Origin: Ctenosaura bakeri
Taxonomy: Eukaryota; Chordata; Lepidosauria; Squamata; Iguanidae
Assembly: GCA_948474755.1 (NCBI GenBank)
Contig: CAOLHI010000956.1
Span: forward strand, 682,001-746,000
Length of the DNA stretch: 64,000 nt
Reading direction: 5' to 3'
Part shown: positions 33,801 through 44,300 of the stretch, in pieces
Layout of the letters: the number at the start of each line of letters is the position of its first letter
Position numbering within the stretch: the stretch's first letter is position 1
Translations under genes and position numbers: made by a program
The notes under the pieces: generated by a model
The model's input: the letters and a program-made list of their open reading frames with translations, nothing else
Database searches by the model: none
Told to the model about the DNA's origin: nothing

Positions 33801-35211
33801 ATTACACTTCTATTTTCTACGGCCTTTGTATTTTTGATCACTTTGTGATACCAGACTGAAATAGATAAATAAAGAGGAGAAGAAGAAGAAATACCAGGTC
33901 ATATTGGAAAAAGAGAAAAGGATGAAATTTCCACTGGAAAAAAAGACTCCATGTAAGCTTCTGAAGCTATATATAATTAATTTTATATGACTGATTGAAC
34001 CTCTGAATTTTTTAAATATGAATTTTAGTCCTGAAATTATGCCACAAAAGAAAACATCACAAGACATGTTTACTATGTACACAATGCCTTCTATAGTACT
34101 GATTCTAAAGGAACATTGCTTGAAAAAGTATTTCCATATTTCAAATTGTAATTTGAAATATAGAAATACTCCCCCAAAAAAAATTATCATGTAAAAACTC
34201 TAGAAATGATCCCAGTTTATTCCACCATTATTATGACATTTCCCCCCAGTGGATGAATACAAATGGATACTAATGGGGAAGCATGGCCAAAATTCACAGA
34301 TTCTGAACAAGCTGAGCCATAAGAACAGAGAAAGATAAATTGAGAACTTAACAAATTATCTTACTATGCTGAATTAAGCCTATCACTCAGTGTAATAAGT
34401 TAATCTTGATATTTTTACAAATAAAGTGATTAAATCTTTATCCTGATTCAACTTAACCTCTGGAAGTAACATTTTAAATAGATGCCATCCAACAGGAAAA
34501 GGTTGTCCAACACATATCCCATTACTATCTCTGGTTGTGTCTTAAGGATTTTAATTAGATTGCACAGATACTTAAATGGGATTTATTTATTATGTTGATC
34601 ACCATGTGACATGCTCCTTTTTGCAGTAAAAGGTTTTATGTAATTAATGTTAAAAGAAAAGGACCTTGTATCAAAGCCACAGGGCTTGGGAATATAAAAA
34701 CATTAGAAAAGTCCAACATTTACAAATTCACATAGCAGACAACCTATGAGAATCTCACCAGCAGGACAGGAGTAAACTACACTCTCCTTCTCGTGGTCCC
34801 CAACAACTGAAACACAGAAGTCATACTGCCACTGGAGTGGATATATGCCCATTTTGTCTAGTGTTCATTGATGGGCCCATTCTGCATCAATTTTGTCAGT
34901 CTCTTAAAAACAAAAAACAGCCAAGTTTGTTTCCATTCCTACATCTTGTGGCAGAGAGTCTGACAGTTTGACTTGGTGATGTGGGGAGAGGATATGAACC
35001 AGGCCTTTGTTCTGCCATCCATCTACCCACTCTCTTCTGGCTGTGCTGGTTTGGGTATTTTAAGAATTGTTGTCTCAAGAGAATTTTTTTCAACCTTCAT
35101 TCTGAATTGCTGTAGTTTTTCAGTTAGGGTGGTCAAGCAGCTAAGTAACATAGAAATCTAGGGTTCTTGCTACACCAGTTATAACTGTGACATCACATAC
35201 AGTAGTTTATC
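33801..35211. other. Unassigned AT-rich DNA
   Basis: No gene is recognised. The minus frame at 33810-34190 (126 codons) is a phenylalanine-rich artefact of A/T-rich sequence. Confidence 0.4.
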
Positions 35212-35214
35212 CTG

Positions 35215-35692
35215 GGCCCTTTCCACATGGGGGTAATAAAACGGTGTAGTGCGACCTCTGATGGAAGTTGTCTACACCATAAAGTGGATTGGGGTGGACT
35301 ACTTTAGCGTAGTTCCACACCCCAATCCACGCTAGAGTGACCAGAATTGGTGGCACCGCGTGCTTTTTAAAAACCACTTTTCAGGAGGTTTTTAAAAAGC
35401 GTGGGGTGTGCAGCTGTGTGCAGCCCCGTCGCAGCGCCCGGTGTAGATTTGCAGGCACGTGCAAGTGCGTGCCTGCAGATCTGCTGGGGGCGGGCTTTCC
35501 GGCTGGCGAGCTTCTCCGGTTGGTGGAGAGCCTCCGCCAGTTGTAAGCCGCCATTTTGGATGCCACAGGATACCGAGGAGTGTGGAGCAGCGAACTCGCT
35601 CTGCTCTACGTGGCAACGGACTTACCTGGTTTCAGGTAAGCTCCATTTCAGGACGTTTTACCCTGTTTTTTCCTCCACGTGTGGAAAGGGCC
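35215..35692 (-). mobile_element. Type B GC-rich TIR element (478 bp), TSD CTG
   Basis: The ends are GGCCCTTTCCACATGGGGG and GGCCCTTTCCACACGTGGAG inward from the right. CTG flanks both sides (35212-35214, 35693-35695). Read in reverse, the interior matches 25.19-25.64 kb ('gcccccagcagatctgcagg', 'gaagctcgccagcc'). It also contains an internal inverted pair 'ctttttaaaaacc...ggtttttaaaaag' (35361-35399) and 'caggtaagctcc'. Confidence 0.88.
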
Positions 35693-35695
35693 CTG

Positions 35696-36344
35696 GTCTC
35701 ATGATATCTGTGGTAAATGGTCAAATACAGTGAAACATGCAAGTCTAAATATGGGCAGAAATGGCAAGGGTTGGGAAGAAGACCTAGAAGTTGGAAAAAT
35801 TACAAATTTGTTTTGTAGTTCCTAGAATCTCCCACCTAACATGGCCACTTAGAGGAGTGGAGCTGGAGTAATCCTTTAGATTCTATTTCATCAATATACA
35901 TATTTTGCCTTATATAAATTACCACTCAAAAGCTTAGTAAACAGAGGCATAGCATTTTTTTTGTAGCTCTTTGGAAACTGTATGTAGAGATACAGGAAAT
36001 ACAGATGACAAAAATTTAAAAATAAGTTTAGCACACACATTGACCTTTCAAGACAGATCTGCAACGATCCACTTTGTGAAGATCAAAGACAAACAACAAT
36101 AACAAATCTCTAGGGAAACTTTTCTCCTGGGCTTTCATAATAACGTGGTTTAAAAGGAGACTGTTGTGCAACTGCCTGGCAGTGGCGAATGCAGAGAGGG
36201 CTTTCCATTCCTCATATCTCTAAAGCTTGTCAGCATTTAAATGGCATTTTAAATGTTTGGGAAGAAAGAAAATTCATCACTCTCATGCTTTGTTGTTGAA
36301 GATAAATCATAGGATTTCAAAATGCCAAGCAAATACGTTGGCTT
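35696..36344. other. Unassigned DNA
   Basis: At 35815-35860 'tagttcctagaatctcccac' is a small trace of the inverted-repeat MITE. Otherwise nothing recognised. Confidence 0.35.
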
Positions 36345-36415
36345 CTGTATTCCTACATGTCTTGGGGGAAAGGCAGAATATAAATTCAATAAATAAATAA
36401 GTCAATAAATAAATA
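36345..36415 (+). mobile_element. L2 LINE 3' terminus
   Basis: 'gtcttgggggaaaggcagaa' followed by 'tataaattcaataaataaat' and a decayed AATA array is the 3' end of L2. Only the last tens of bases are present, as usual for 5'-truncated inserts. Confidence 0.65.
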
Positions 36416-36510
36416 CAAAATGACTATTACAAACAATTAAATGACCCTCTGCACATAGGTAAGCAGGCCAGAAGGTGAACGTTTGACCTGTGTTGCTAGT
36501 ACAGGCAGCA
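36408..36510 (+). repeat. Dispersed repeat, copy 1 (pair with 40.15 kb)
   Basis: It shares 'caaacaattaaatgaccctc', 'ggtaagcaggccagaa' and 'gacctgtgttgctagtaca' with 40155-40278. In both copies it follows an AATAAATA tail, so it may be one composite unit. Family unnamed. Confidence 0.7.
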
Positions 36511-36839
36511 TAAGAATTTTAGAGGAGAAATTAAAAGTAACAACTAATATTCTGAAAATATTGGGGTTGAGTGGTGGTGGTGTGCTTTAGTTTTGCCATT
36601 TAATTTTTGATATATTTAAGAGCAGACAGCTCTTTCTTGATAATTGAAAATGTCAACCATGGCTGCAATTTAATTGCAAGTGTCAGCTAGAATACTTTTA
36701 TCACATTATAGGAGCAGATATAGAGAGACTGAAAGGGGCAGGCTCTTAGGGGATGGTGCACAAATAATATTGGTTTAGATTATTTATATCCACATTTAAA
36801 ACAGCAAAAGATGATTTAAAAATTGTTTAAATTAAGATA
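36511..36839. other. Unassigned DNA
   Basis: Nothing recognised. Confidence 0.35.
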
Positions 36840-36950
36840 TTTTTAAATATTTATTTATTAATTTAATATAATTTCTGTCTTTCCCTTGGCACAAGACCCA
36901 AGGGAGCATGTTAAAACAGTTCAACAAGTTAAAACAGTTGAAAGCCATGT
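36840..36950 (-). mobile_element. LINE (L2-like) 3' fragment
   Basis: 'atttatttattaatttaata', then 'cttggcacaagacccaaggg' and 'gttaaaacagttcaacaagt', is the pattern of the unit at 60.68 kb: TTTATT tail first, then a K-rich 3' UTR read in reverse. Assignment to L2 is tentative. Confidence 0.45.
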
Positions 36951-37085
36951 ATGTGTACAGGGCACACCCATCAAATCAGTGGGATTTGCATAGGTGTTGA
37001 TTTACAGTTCAAGAATTTATTCAGTAGGTCTACTCTAGTTGACACTAGTAACTGCATTTAGGCCTGGATACACCAGCATGATGAG

Positions 37086-37796
37086 GGCATTTCTGCACTA
37101 CACTGTTATAGTGCTATTATTCTACTTTCAACATCCTGTGGAATTCTGGGGTTTGCAGTTTAGGGAATTTAGGGAAGGGCATTTAGAATTCTCAGCCAGA
37201 GAGATCTTTGGTTTCAGTAAACTACAAACCTCAGAATTCCACTAGATGTAGAAAGTGGAATAATAGCACTATAACAGTGTAGCATGGGCCCTTTTCGCAC
37301 TGAGGCTTCTCGCGCGAGCGGGGAGGGCGGCTCGCGCAAGAAGGCTCCTCCGGGAGGCTGCCGTTTCCCCCTCCTACCTTCCGCAGGCGAACGAACGGGG
37401 GGGAAGCGGCAACCTTGCGCGAGCCGCCCCCCCCCCGGGCGAAGCAGGAGGCTGTCGCATCCGTCCCCCGCTCGCGCGAAGCAGGAGGCTGTTGTGTCCG
37501 TTGCGCTAGCACCCCGCCCCTTCCTTCCGCGGGGGTGGAGGGAAGGAAGCGAGACCCGGCCGCCTCCCCGATGCTCCGCACAGGAGGTAAGTGCGTGTGG
37601 GTGCTGGGAGCGTTGCGCGAGCGCGGGTGATTTTTGCTTTGAGGCGAAAATAAAAAAAACCGCGATCGCGCCGCTGCAGCCCTGTGAGCGCGGCGGAAGT
37701 GGGAGTGTGTCATGCAGAGCAATGCTCCCACTCCCACGAGGCTCACGGGGCTGTCGTGCGACAGAAAGCCTGTGCAAAAAGGGCCATGGAAAGGCC
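37086..37796. mobile_element. M1 palindromic MITE split by a type A element
   Basis: The left part, 37086-37286, has GGCATTTCTGCACTACACTG, 'actttcaacatcctgtggaa' and the inverse arm. Only the last bases 'ggaaaggcc' (to 37796) lie after the inserted element. Without the insert it is about 209 bp, like the copy at 29.5 kb. It has no clear TSD because SINE bases were lost. Confidence 0.85.
37287..37785 (-). mobile_element. Type A GC-rich TIR element A4 (499 bp), TSD ATG
   Basis: The ends are GGCCCTTTTCGCACTGAGG and GGCCCTTTTTGCACAGGC inward from the right. ATG is on both sides (37284-37286, 37786-37788), inside the M1 end. It is very CpG-rich. Hairpin 'gatttttgctttgaggcgaaaat' at 37629-37651 extends outward into a GC arm. 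'aggaggtaagtgcgtg' at about 37581-37596 is a consensus splice donor. Frames of 174-218 codons on both strands are GC-driven (R/P/S/A-rich) and not genes. Confidence 0.92.
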
Positions 37797-37990
37797 CTAG
37801 GACTCTGATGACCAGGATTTGAATATTCACTCAGCCATGGAAACCCACCTGGTAACCTTAGGCAAGTCACACTCTCTCAGCCTCACAGGAGGACAACGTG
37901 ACATTCCTTCTGAACAAATCTTGCCAAGAAAACCCTGTGATAGGGTCACCATAAGACAGAAATGACTTGAGGGCACATGACAGCAATAGT

Positions 37991-38179
37991 GTGCTATAAG
38001 GAATGTTGCTATCATGTTCTTGTGAATGGGACTACCACTGTGACTTGATTTAGACTTGAGATCTTCTAGACATCTGCACTCTTGAATGCTAATAAACACA
38101 TAGTATCATGTACATGCCAGCATTGTAGGAGATTTATATATCATTTTTCCCACTGAGGTTAACTAGAGTTGTCAGGTCA
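37991..38179. other. Unassigned spacer
   Basis: Nothing recognised between the SINE and CR1. Confidence 0.3.
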
Positions 38180-39128
38180 GGAATATCCCAGGTCTTGAGA
38201 TTACTGTGTCCAGTTCTGGGACTTCATTTCAAGAACGATATTGAAAAGCTGAAGTGTGTCTAGAGGAGGATGACCAAAATAGTGAAGGGTCTGGAAACCA
38301 TGCCCTATGAGGAATGTCTTAGGGAGCAGGGTTCGTTTAGTCTGCAGAAGAGAAGGTTAAGAGGGGACATGATAGCCATGTTTAAATATTTAAAGAAATG
38401 TCATGTCGAGGAGGGAGCAGGCTTGTTTTCCGCTGCTCCAGAAACTAGGGCCCTTTCCGCACGTTACCCGTTTGCGCGGCTGGGGGGGGGGCGTCTCACG
38501 TGAGAAGTCTCATCCGAAATGCTGCCGCTTCCCCGCTCCTTCACCCCGCAGGTCACTTCCTGGTAATGCGACTGTTGCGCTCGCGCCCCGCCCCTCCCTT
38601 CCACAGTGCAGTCTGGGAGCTGTAGGCTGCGCTGGGGGAAGGAAGAGCTGACGCACCGCACGCAGGTAAATGCACGAGGGCGCCGCGAGCATTGTGCGAG
38701 CGTGCAGTATTTTCAGCTTAGAGCCGAAAATAAGAAAATGCGCACGCGCTTCGCCTTAGGCTCCTGAGCGTTGCGTGAGTGGGAGTGCGTCGTAAGGACC
38801 GATGCTCCCATTCACGCGACACTCAAGGGGCGTTCGTGCAAAAAAAACTGCGTGCGAAAAGGGCCTAAGACAAGCAGCAATGGATTCAAACTGCAGGAAA
38901 AGAGATTTCACTTAAACCTCAGGAAGAACTTTGTCACCGTCAGAGCTGTTTGGCAGTGGAATATGCTACATTGGAGTGTGGTGGAGTCTCCTTCTTTGGA
39001 GGTTTTTTAAACAGAGGCTGGATGGCCATCTGTCGAGACTGCTTTGGTGCGGGTTCCTGCATGGCAAAGGATTGATCTGGGCGGCCCCTGTAGTCTCTTC
39101 CAACTCTATGACTCTATGATCCCATGAT
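38180..39128 (+). mobile_element. CR1 LINE 3' end interrupted by element A5
   Basis: It shows 'gtgtccagttctgggacttc', 'agaggaggatgaccaaaata', 'ggggacatgatagccatgtt' and 'gctgctccagaaactag', then a gap (A5), then 'caatggattcaaactgcagg', 'ggatggccatctgtcgagac' and a terminal 'tctatgactctatgatccca' octamer tail. It corresponds to the last ~530 bp of CR1, covering the ORF2 C-terminus in broken frames and the 3' UTR. Confidence 0.9.
38449..38865 (-). mobile_element. Type A GC-rich TIR element A5 (417 bp), TSD TAG/TAA
   Basis: The ends are GGCCCTTTCCGCACGTTACC and GGCCCTTTTCGCACGCAG inward from the right. The 3-bp flanks are TAG and TAA. The empty CR1 site reads 'actaggac', so the original was TAG and the right copy has mutated. 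Hairpin 'attttcagcttagagccgaaaat' at 38709-38731. 'cgcaggtaaatgc' near 38658 is splice-donor-like. Non-coding. Confidence 0.9.
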
Positions 39129-40149
39129 TTCAGGTCCAGAATGTAAAACCTAGGGATGGCTGATCCACAGTGATATGATAGGGGTGGCTACTAGGTGTTA
39201 GTGATGTCATACAATGCAGTCCATGGTAGTGGCAAGGAGCAAGATACATTAAGGATCAACCACAGTGGTTCAAAGTATGCATTCAACAACAACAACAACA
39301 ACACAGAGTCTAAAACAAATGGTAAAATATTTTTTCTGTTTAAAAATTAGATTTTCCATACTCTCCATTGACGGTGGAAGGACTTTCCTAGCTATGTTTT
39401 TAACAACTTTGTGAGCTCTGCTTGTAAGAATACAACGGAATTGCAATCCAAGCAAAAACAATTCTTTAATCAGAAAAGCCCAAACATTTCCTAGGTCTGC
39501 TTTTAAGACTTTCACAAGCACTACTTTTAAAACAGGCAGAGTGTGTGTACTACAACCCAAAATATTGTTCCAGGCCAAAGAAAAATGCTTCAAACTCTGT
39601 GTTAATGAGTTGCTTCCACTAACCAGTGTTCCTTACTGGCCACATTTCTTTTTCTTTTTTCTTATAGTTTGGTTGTAGAATCTTCCCTGAAGCCCAAAAT
39701 AATAATCACCAAATATTTTGGGGTGAGGGAGGTGATGATGGTGACAACAACAGTAACAATAGATCAAAAGAGCAATAGAGACCAATATAGCAAGCTTGTT
39801 GATACATATCTATTCAAAAGCAAGCTCTATTGAGTTTAATGGAATTCAAAATTTGAAAGTGTAGAAAATCAATCATATTCCTAAATGGCTTGGTAGCTTG
39901 ACATCTGAAGGAATTGCTCTCTATATGTGCTTTGCTGAAGATCGACGTCTGCTGCAGGAGCCCAGCACTATATCCCACAAGTGGGAGCAACACAGTATGT
40001 GAGGACATGGGAGAGGAGTTTGTCTGTTGTGGTATCCCAGTTGTGTAATGCCTTCTCTGTGGAACCCTAATTAACACTGACAAGGGCCAGCCATGAGTAC
40101 AAATAGGAGATGTGAGAAAATTGAGAGTGAGAGAGTAAGAAACATAAAT
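39129..40149. other. Unassigned DNA
   Basis: An isolated (CAA)n tract at 39283-39301 could be the end of an eroded SINE. No gene recognised. A short poly-T/C mix lies at 39646-39661. Confidence 0.35.
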
Positions 40150-40278
40150 AAATAAATATCAATAAATATAAAATGTGTATTATAAACAATTAAATTGTCC
40201 TCTGCAAATTAGGTAGGCAGGCCAGAAACAGAAAACACTTTACTGGGTAAATTTTTGACCTGCGTTGCTAGTACATAC
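40150..40278 (+). repeat. Dispersed repeat, copy 2 (pair with 36.41 kb)
   Basis: 'taaacaattaaattgtcctc', 'ggtaggcaggccagaaa' and 'gacctgcgttgctagtacat' match 36408-36510, with about 20 extra bases ('cagaaaacactttactgggt') in this copy. Confidence 0.7.
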
Positions 40279-40762
40279 ATGGGATAGATGCGATAGAAAA
40301 GGAAGACATGAGCAACACTAGAGAACATGAGAAGATAAATGTGAACAAGAGTTTTAGGCCAGGAGAAGGATGAAAATATGAAAGGAGAAGATATTTAGTT
40401 AAGTGTTGTAGGGGCTCAGGAGAGGGAGAAAGAGAATGAGTGCGAAAAGCAGAATCAAGAATTAAAATAGAAAGCAAGTGCTTAAGCAGTGTTTAAGAAG
40501 AAAGACATTCACAGCCAGTTTTTTCTCCTAACAATGGAGCAACCCACATAGACATCAGATTAAGAAAGAAATTGTACTGTGGTTCCAACCATTTTAGAGT
40601 AAAAGGATGAAAGTGGAACAGAAGTGGGAAATATGATAGCAAAAGCCACAAAACAGCAACCCTAGAGTACCATTCTCTGAAGGCAGTAAATACTGGGGCT
40701 CAGTGCTGACCTCTTCCTCCTCTTAATTGTGGCTTCAGAAATTCTGAGTGGAGGAGGAAGAC
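40279..40762. other. Unassigned purine-rich DNA
   Basis: It is rich in GA/AG motifs on the plus strand from 40280 to 40500. No gene recognised. Confidence 0.35.
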
Positions 40763-40765
40763 TGG

Positions 40766-41186
40766 GGTCCTTTCTGCACCTTACCTTCTTCTGGCACTGG
40801 GGTGCGGGGATCGCACGAGCAGCCTCTGGTGAGAGGCTCTTGCGTCCCTGCTGCTTCAGCTCTGCACGAGCTGCCTGCTTGCACGAAAGCCCTGCCTCTT
40901 CCTTCTGCAGCGCAGCCTGGGAGTTTCCCAGGCTGTGCTGGGGCAGGAAGTGTGACTAGCGTGGGTCCAGAGGCTCTGCACACCAGGTAAGTGCACATGG
41001 GGCCCGAAAGCAATGTGCGATTGTGCACCATTTTTGGCTTCTAGCTGAAAATGAAAAGATGTGTGATTGGTGCCTGCTGGCCCCTGAAGTGTCATGCGAT
41101 TGTGAGTGCGTCATGTAGATCGCCCCTCACAATTACACGATGCTTCAGGTGCCCTTTTGCATGGAAAATACCGTGTGGAAAGGGCC
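40766..41186 (-). mobile_element. Type A GC-rich TIR element A6 (421 bp), TSD TGG
   Basis: The ends are GGTCCTTTCTGCACCTTACC and GGCCCTTTCCACACGG inward from the right. TGG is on both sides (40763-40765, 41187-41189). Hairpin 'atttttggcttctagctgaaaat' at 41030-41052. 'caccaggtaagtgcac' near 40983 is splice-donor-like. It is closest to A1-A3 in reverse orientation. Non-coding. Confidence 0.88.
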
Positions 41187-41189
41187 TGG

Positions 41190-42942
41190 GTCAGGCAGAC
41201 CCCATGAACGGTTTTATGTGGTGACTTTGAAGCAGTTTATAGCAGCAAAGGCCAGCAGCACATAGTTAATATTTTCTGAAGGCAGCAGTCTTGCCCTGAG
41301 ATTCCTGTCCTCCCCTAAGGCACATGGGAGAAGTGTCAGAGCCCTGAAACTTCAGACCAGGCACTGACATCTGTGATGTAGCTGGCTACAGTCATTTTGG
41401 AGATTTGACAAACATGTATTGATAGTCTGGAATATTCAGCTGTTGTGTTCCCCTGGGAGCCAATTGTTAGACAAGTGACTCTTGATATAAGAAGGCTCGG
41501 TGGTAATTTGTTTATGACCCAGTCTCATTTTCCCTTCTGGCAGGAAGAAATTCTCTTGTTAGTTGTGATCAGAGGAAAACCACAGACTGCTTTTTCAATG
41601 TGACACTGAGGAAGGCACAAAGAGAGCTGAATTTGGACTGTGTCTCTTTAGTTGTATACTGTGATTGTATCTTCTTTGCCCTGAATGTACAGCCAAAAAG
41701 ATATGCAAATATATTTTAAAAATATTATTAAGGACATGAACTCATCTTTAAACTATGAAAAGACACTGCTGCAAATTCAGTGCTGACTGAGTTTATAAAG
41801 AGAGAGAGCTATCTTGCAGTGATTTGTAATGTGTGGGCATGGTCTTTGAAGAAGAAAACAAAACAGGAATCTTGCAAGTATTAATGTTCTGCAACCATAA
41901 CTTGTGTGCAGACCACAAATGCTATCCACACCTTTTATGACATCTAAGCAACATTTGTGAACTGGACTTTTGTCAATATATTAGATCTATCATTTATATT
42001 TGCCTTCTCTATTTTAGTACACACATGCCTCCCTCCTTCTCCCTCTGCTTCTGGACACCATCTGTTCCCCATAGTTTTCAAGCATATAATTTGAGAAAGA
42101 TAAAATCAGCCAACCAGGGAATGAGATTGGAAGGCATGATAAAGGTTGAAGATAAGTGTCATAGTTTGCTATGAACTACAGAATGCTATGGAATACTTGT
42201 GGTAGAACAAAGCATCCCTCTATTAAGGCCTGTATTCATGTACAAAGGCAAGGTCACACTTTCTTACATCCAGATAAAATCGAGCATAGTAAATCGGTGG
42301 TGTACTGTGCTATTCAGATTAGTCAACATTTAAGACCTTCTGCTGGGCAGACATATGGATAAACTAAGCAGAGATTAACCGGGTCTGAGTTGGCATTAAA
42401 ATCCTGATGTCAAGTTCTTGTGCTTAATAATACAGAAAAACAAAACAAAGAGGAGGCAGAAGTAATCTGGTTTGATGGAGGTTTCGTTTTCAGGATTATG
42501 AGATTGTGGCCCCTCTGGAGTGGCCACAATGATTACCAGGAAATGATACACAACTGTCTAAGAAAATGAAGGAAGCCTCCTGATTTTAGTTCATTGTTTA
42601 CAGTTAGATTTGCCATTTCTTTATAGCAGGGATAGGAAATCGCTAGCCATTTCATATGAAGGTGCAAATTCAGAAAGTGAGGATGGGGAGAATGTATGTC
42701 CCTGGGGAAGCTGAAACAGATCCAATAGATCAACAGAAGGAGCTGGATAGGAAGCCCTCTGAAAGCAACAAATTCAACCATCATACAAACAGTAAGAATA
42801 AAAAGAGGATGAGCCAATGGAACAGAATAAAGAAACAGGTATATGTGGGTATATATAACTCATGATGGTTATATACACCCTCTCAGTAATGCCACTCAGT
42901 ACTAGTTGCTGAGGAACACGAACAAGCAAGTGTTATTGTGCT
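41190..42942. other. Unassigned AT-rich DNA
   Basis: No gene, RNA or intact repeat recognised. Frames up to 94 codons show no domain. Confidence 0.4.
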
Positions 42943-43832
42943 TGTTACCCTGTTCTCTGGGAGTCCCAGGAGGGGTGCCCAAATAACCAAACCACAATAA
43001 CATGACCTTGGGGAAATTAGCTGGAGCACTGACTAAAGCTAGCGAGAGGCAGGGTAACGTAGCAGGATCTTGTAACCCAGCATCTAAGGGGTCAGGTCAG
43101 TCAAGCTGTCAGACCATTTTAAAATAGCAGAAACGAAGTTTTATTGAACACAGACAAACATAAAAGATGACACAGTCACACAGCTAACTAAAGAATGGGA
43201 AATAGGGATTTTCAGAAGGGAATGGGTGATACGACACCTGTCTCGTAGTCCTGGAGGGATATGAAGATAGAGTTCGTTGGGGTGCAGAGAAGAAGCTCAT
43301 CACAGTTCACTGAGGGGAGCTCGCCGAACAAAGCAGCAGCAAGGCAGTCTGGAACTCAGGAGCAATCTGAGGTGGTCTTGGAATTGAGGGTTTATATAGG
43401 GCGAATTGTGACTGCAGGCCATACCTTTCTCTGTGAGAACAATGCGATTTAGGAGTGGGACAAAGCTTTGGAAAAGTCAGAGTTTAGCATGATTGGCTTA
43501 AAGCCGAATCAACAATAGTGTAGCCAGTATGCAAATGCGGAGTGCTTAGTACAGCTTTGTGCAGCTACCTGCTCGGGGCAGGGTGCCTTTGTTAGTATCG
43601 CGCATAAGCAACAAGGGTGTTTGCTGGAGAGGTCCCTGAAGTGATGAACCAGCTCAGTTCGGCCTGCCTAGGTGGGGAATGGAATGTCCAGCAATTATCG
43701 GCCGCGCCTGTTTACGTGCTTGTCCGGAGGCCTCGCAAACACGTGGAGCAGGATGGCAGAGGAAGGCTGAATGGTTTGATATCAAAAATGATATCAAGTG
43801 CTATCTCTGGGTAGGCCTGGGCCACAGTAACA
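42943..43832 (-). mobile_element. Solo LTR (890 bp), TSD TGCT
   Basis: It starts TGTTACCC and ends CACAGTAACA, giving TGTTAC...GTAACA inverted ends. TGCT lies on both sides (42939-42942, 43833-43836). On the minus strand a TATA box 'cctatataaaccctc' (about 43390-43405) and a polyadenylation signal 'ttcaataaaact' (about 43138-43149) are correctly ordered for U3-R-U5. A 4-bp TSD favours an ERV1-like origin, though this is inference. No gag, pol or env sequence adjoins it, so it is a solo LTR. Confidence 0.88.
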
Positions 43833-43836
43833 TGCT

Positions 43837-44235
43837 TATGTCTTATGGACTTCCCAAAGGAATCAAGTTGGACCCTGTGGGAAAAGAATGCCAGACCAGA
43901 GAGTCATTGGGTCTGATCCAGCTTGGCTCTACTTATATATGTTCATGTTAAATGCTTAATTGTTGTTTTTGGTGGAGGAAACCTGTGAAATATTGTTTTC
44001 TGTGCAATAAACTGCTTGTATTTTTAAAAATTTTTTGCGTAGAATAAGCCTTGAACCAGGAACAGTCTTTGAAAACTATGCCATTTTCAATGGTTTTCTT
44101 ATAGTGATGAGAAAAATGGTAAAATGATTCATTCTTGCCTGTATTTACATTCCTACATGCTGTCTCTTTGTCATTCCACACTGTGTATGAGGTATTCAGT
44201 TAAAAAGAACTCTCACTATCATTATTATAGAACTA
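43837..44235. other. Unassigned DNA
   Basis: Nothing recognised. The sequence has T-rich and A-rich patches. Confidence 0.35.
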
Positions 44236-44300
44236 TTGATGTTGTTGACTGCCTTAAAGTCAACCTCAACTTTTGGTGACCCTGTGGATGAGAAACTTCC
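44236..44300 (-). mobile_element. SINE/BovB tail fragment
   Basis: 'gatgttgttgactgccttaa' then 'agtcaacctcaacttttggt' and 'gaccctgtgg' is the 3' end of the BovB-tailed SINE or its partner LINE in reverse. It is too short to tell which. Confidence 0.6.

Larger units (their letters stand above)
37070..37990 (+). mobile_element. tRNA-derived SINE broken by nested MITEs
   Basis: The SINE start 'caccagcatgatg' is at 37070-37083. The rest resumes at 37799 with 'ggactctgatgaccaggatt', 'ggaaacccacctggtaacct', 'ggcaagtcacactctctcag' and the BovB-like 'gggtcaccataagacagaaa', ending near 37990. About 17 bp of SINE, including most of the A box, are missing at the insertion point. The intervening 37086-37796 is an M1 element that itself holds an A element. 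Confidence 0.82.

Noticed and set aside
37214..37870. Long minus-strand frames (218 and 199 codons) and the plus-strand 174-codon frame as possible genes
   Set aside because: They lie inside a GC-rich TIR element where stop codons are rare by composition. The peptides are R/P/S/A-rich in all frames, with no domain, and the frames cross the element's boundaries.
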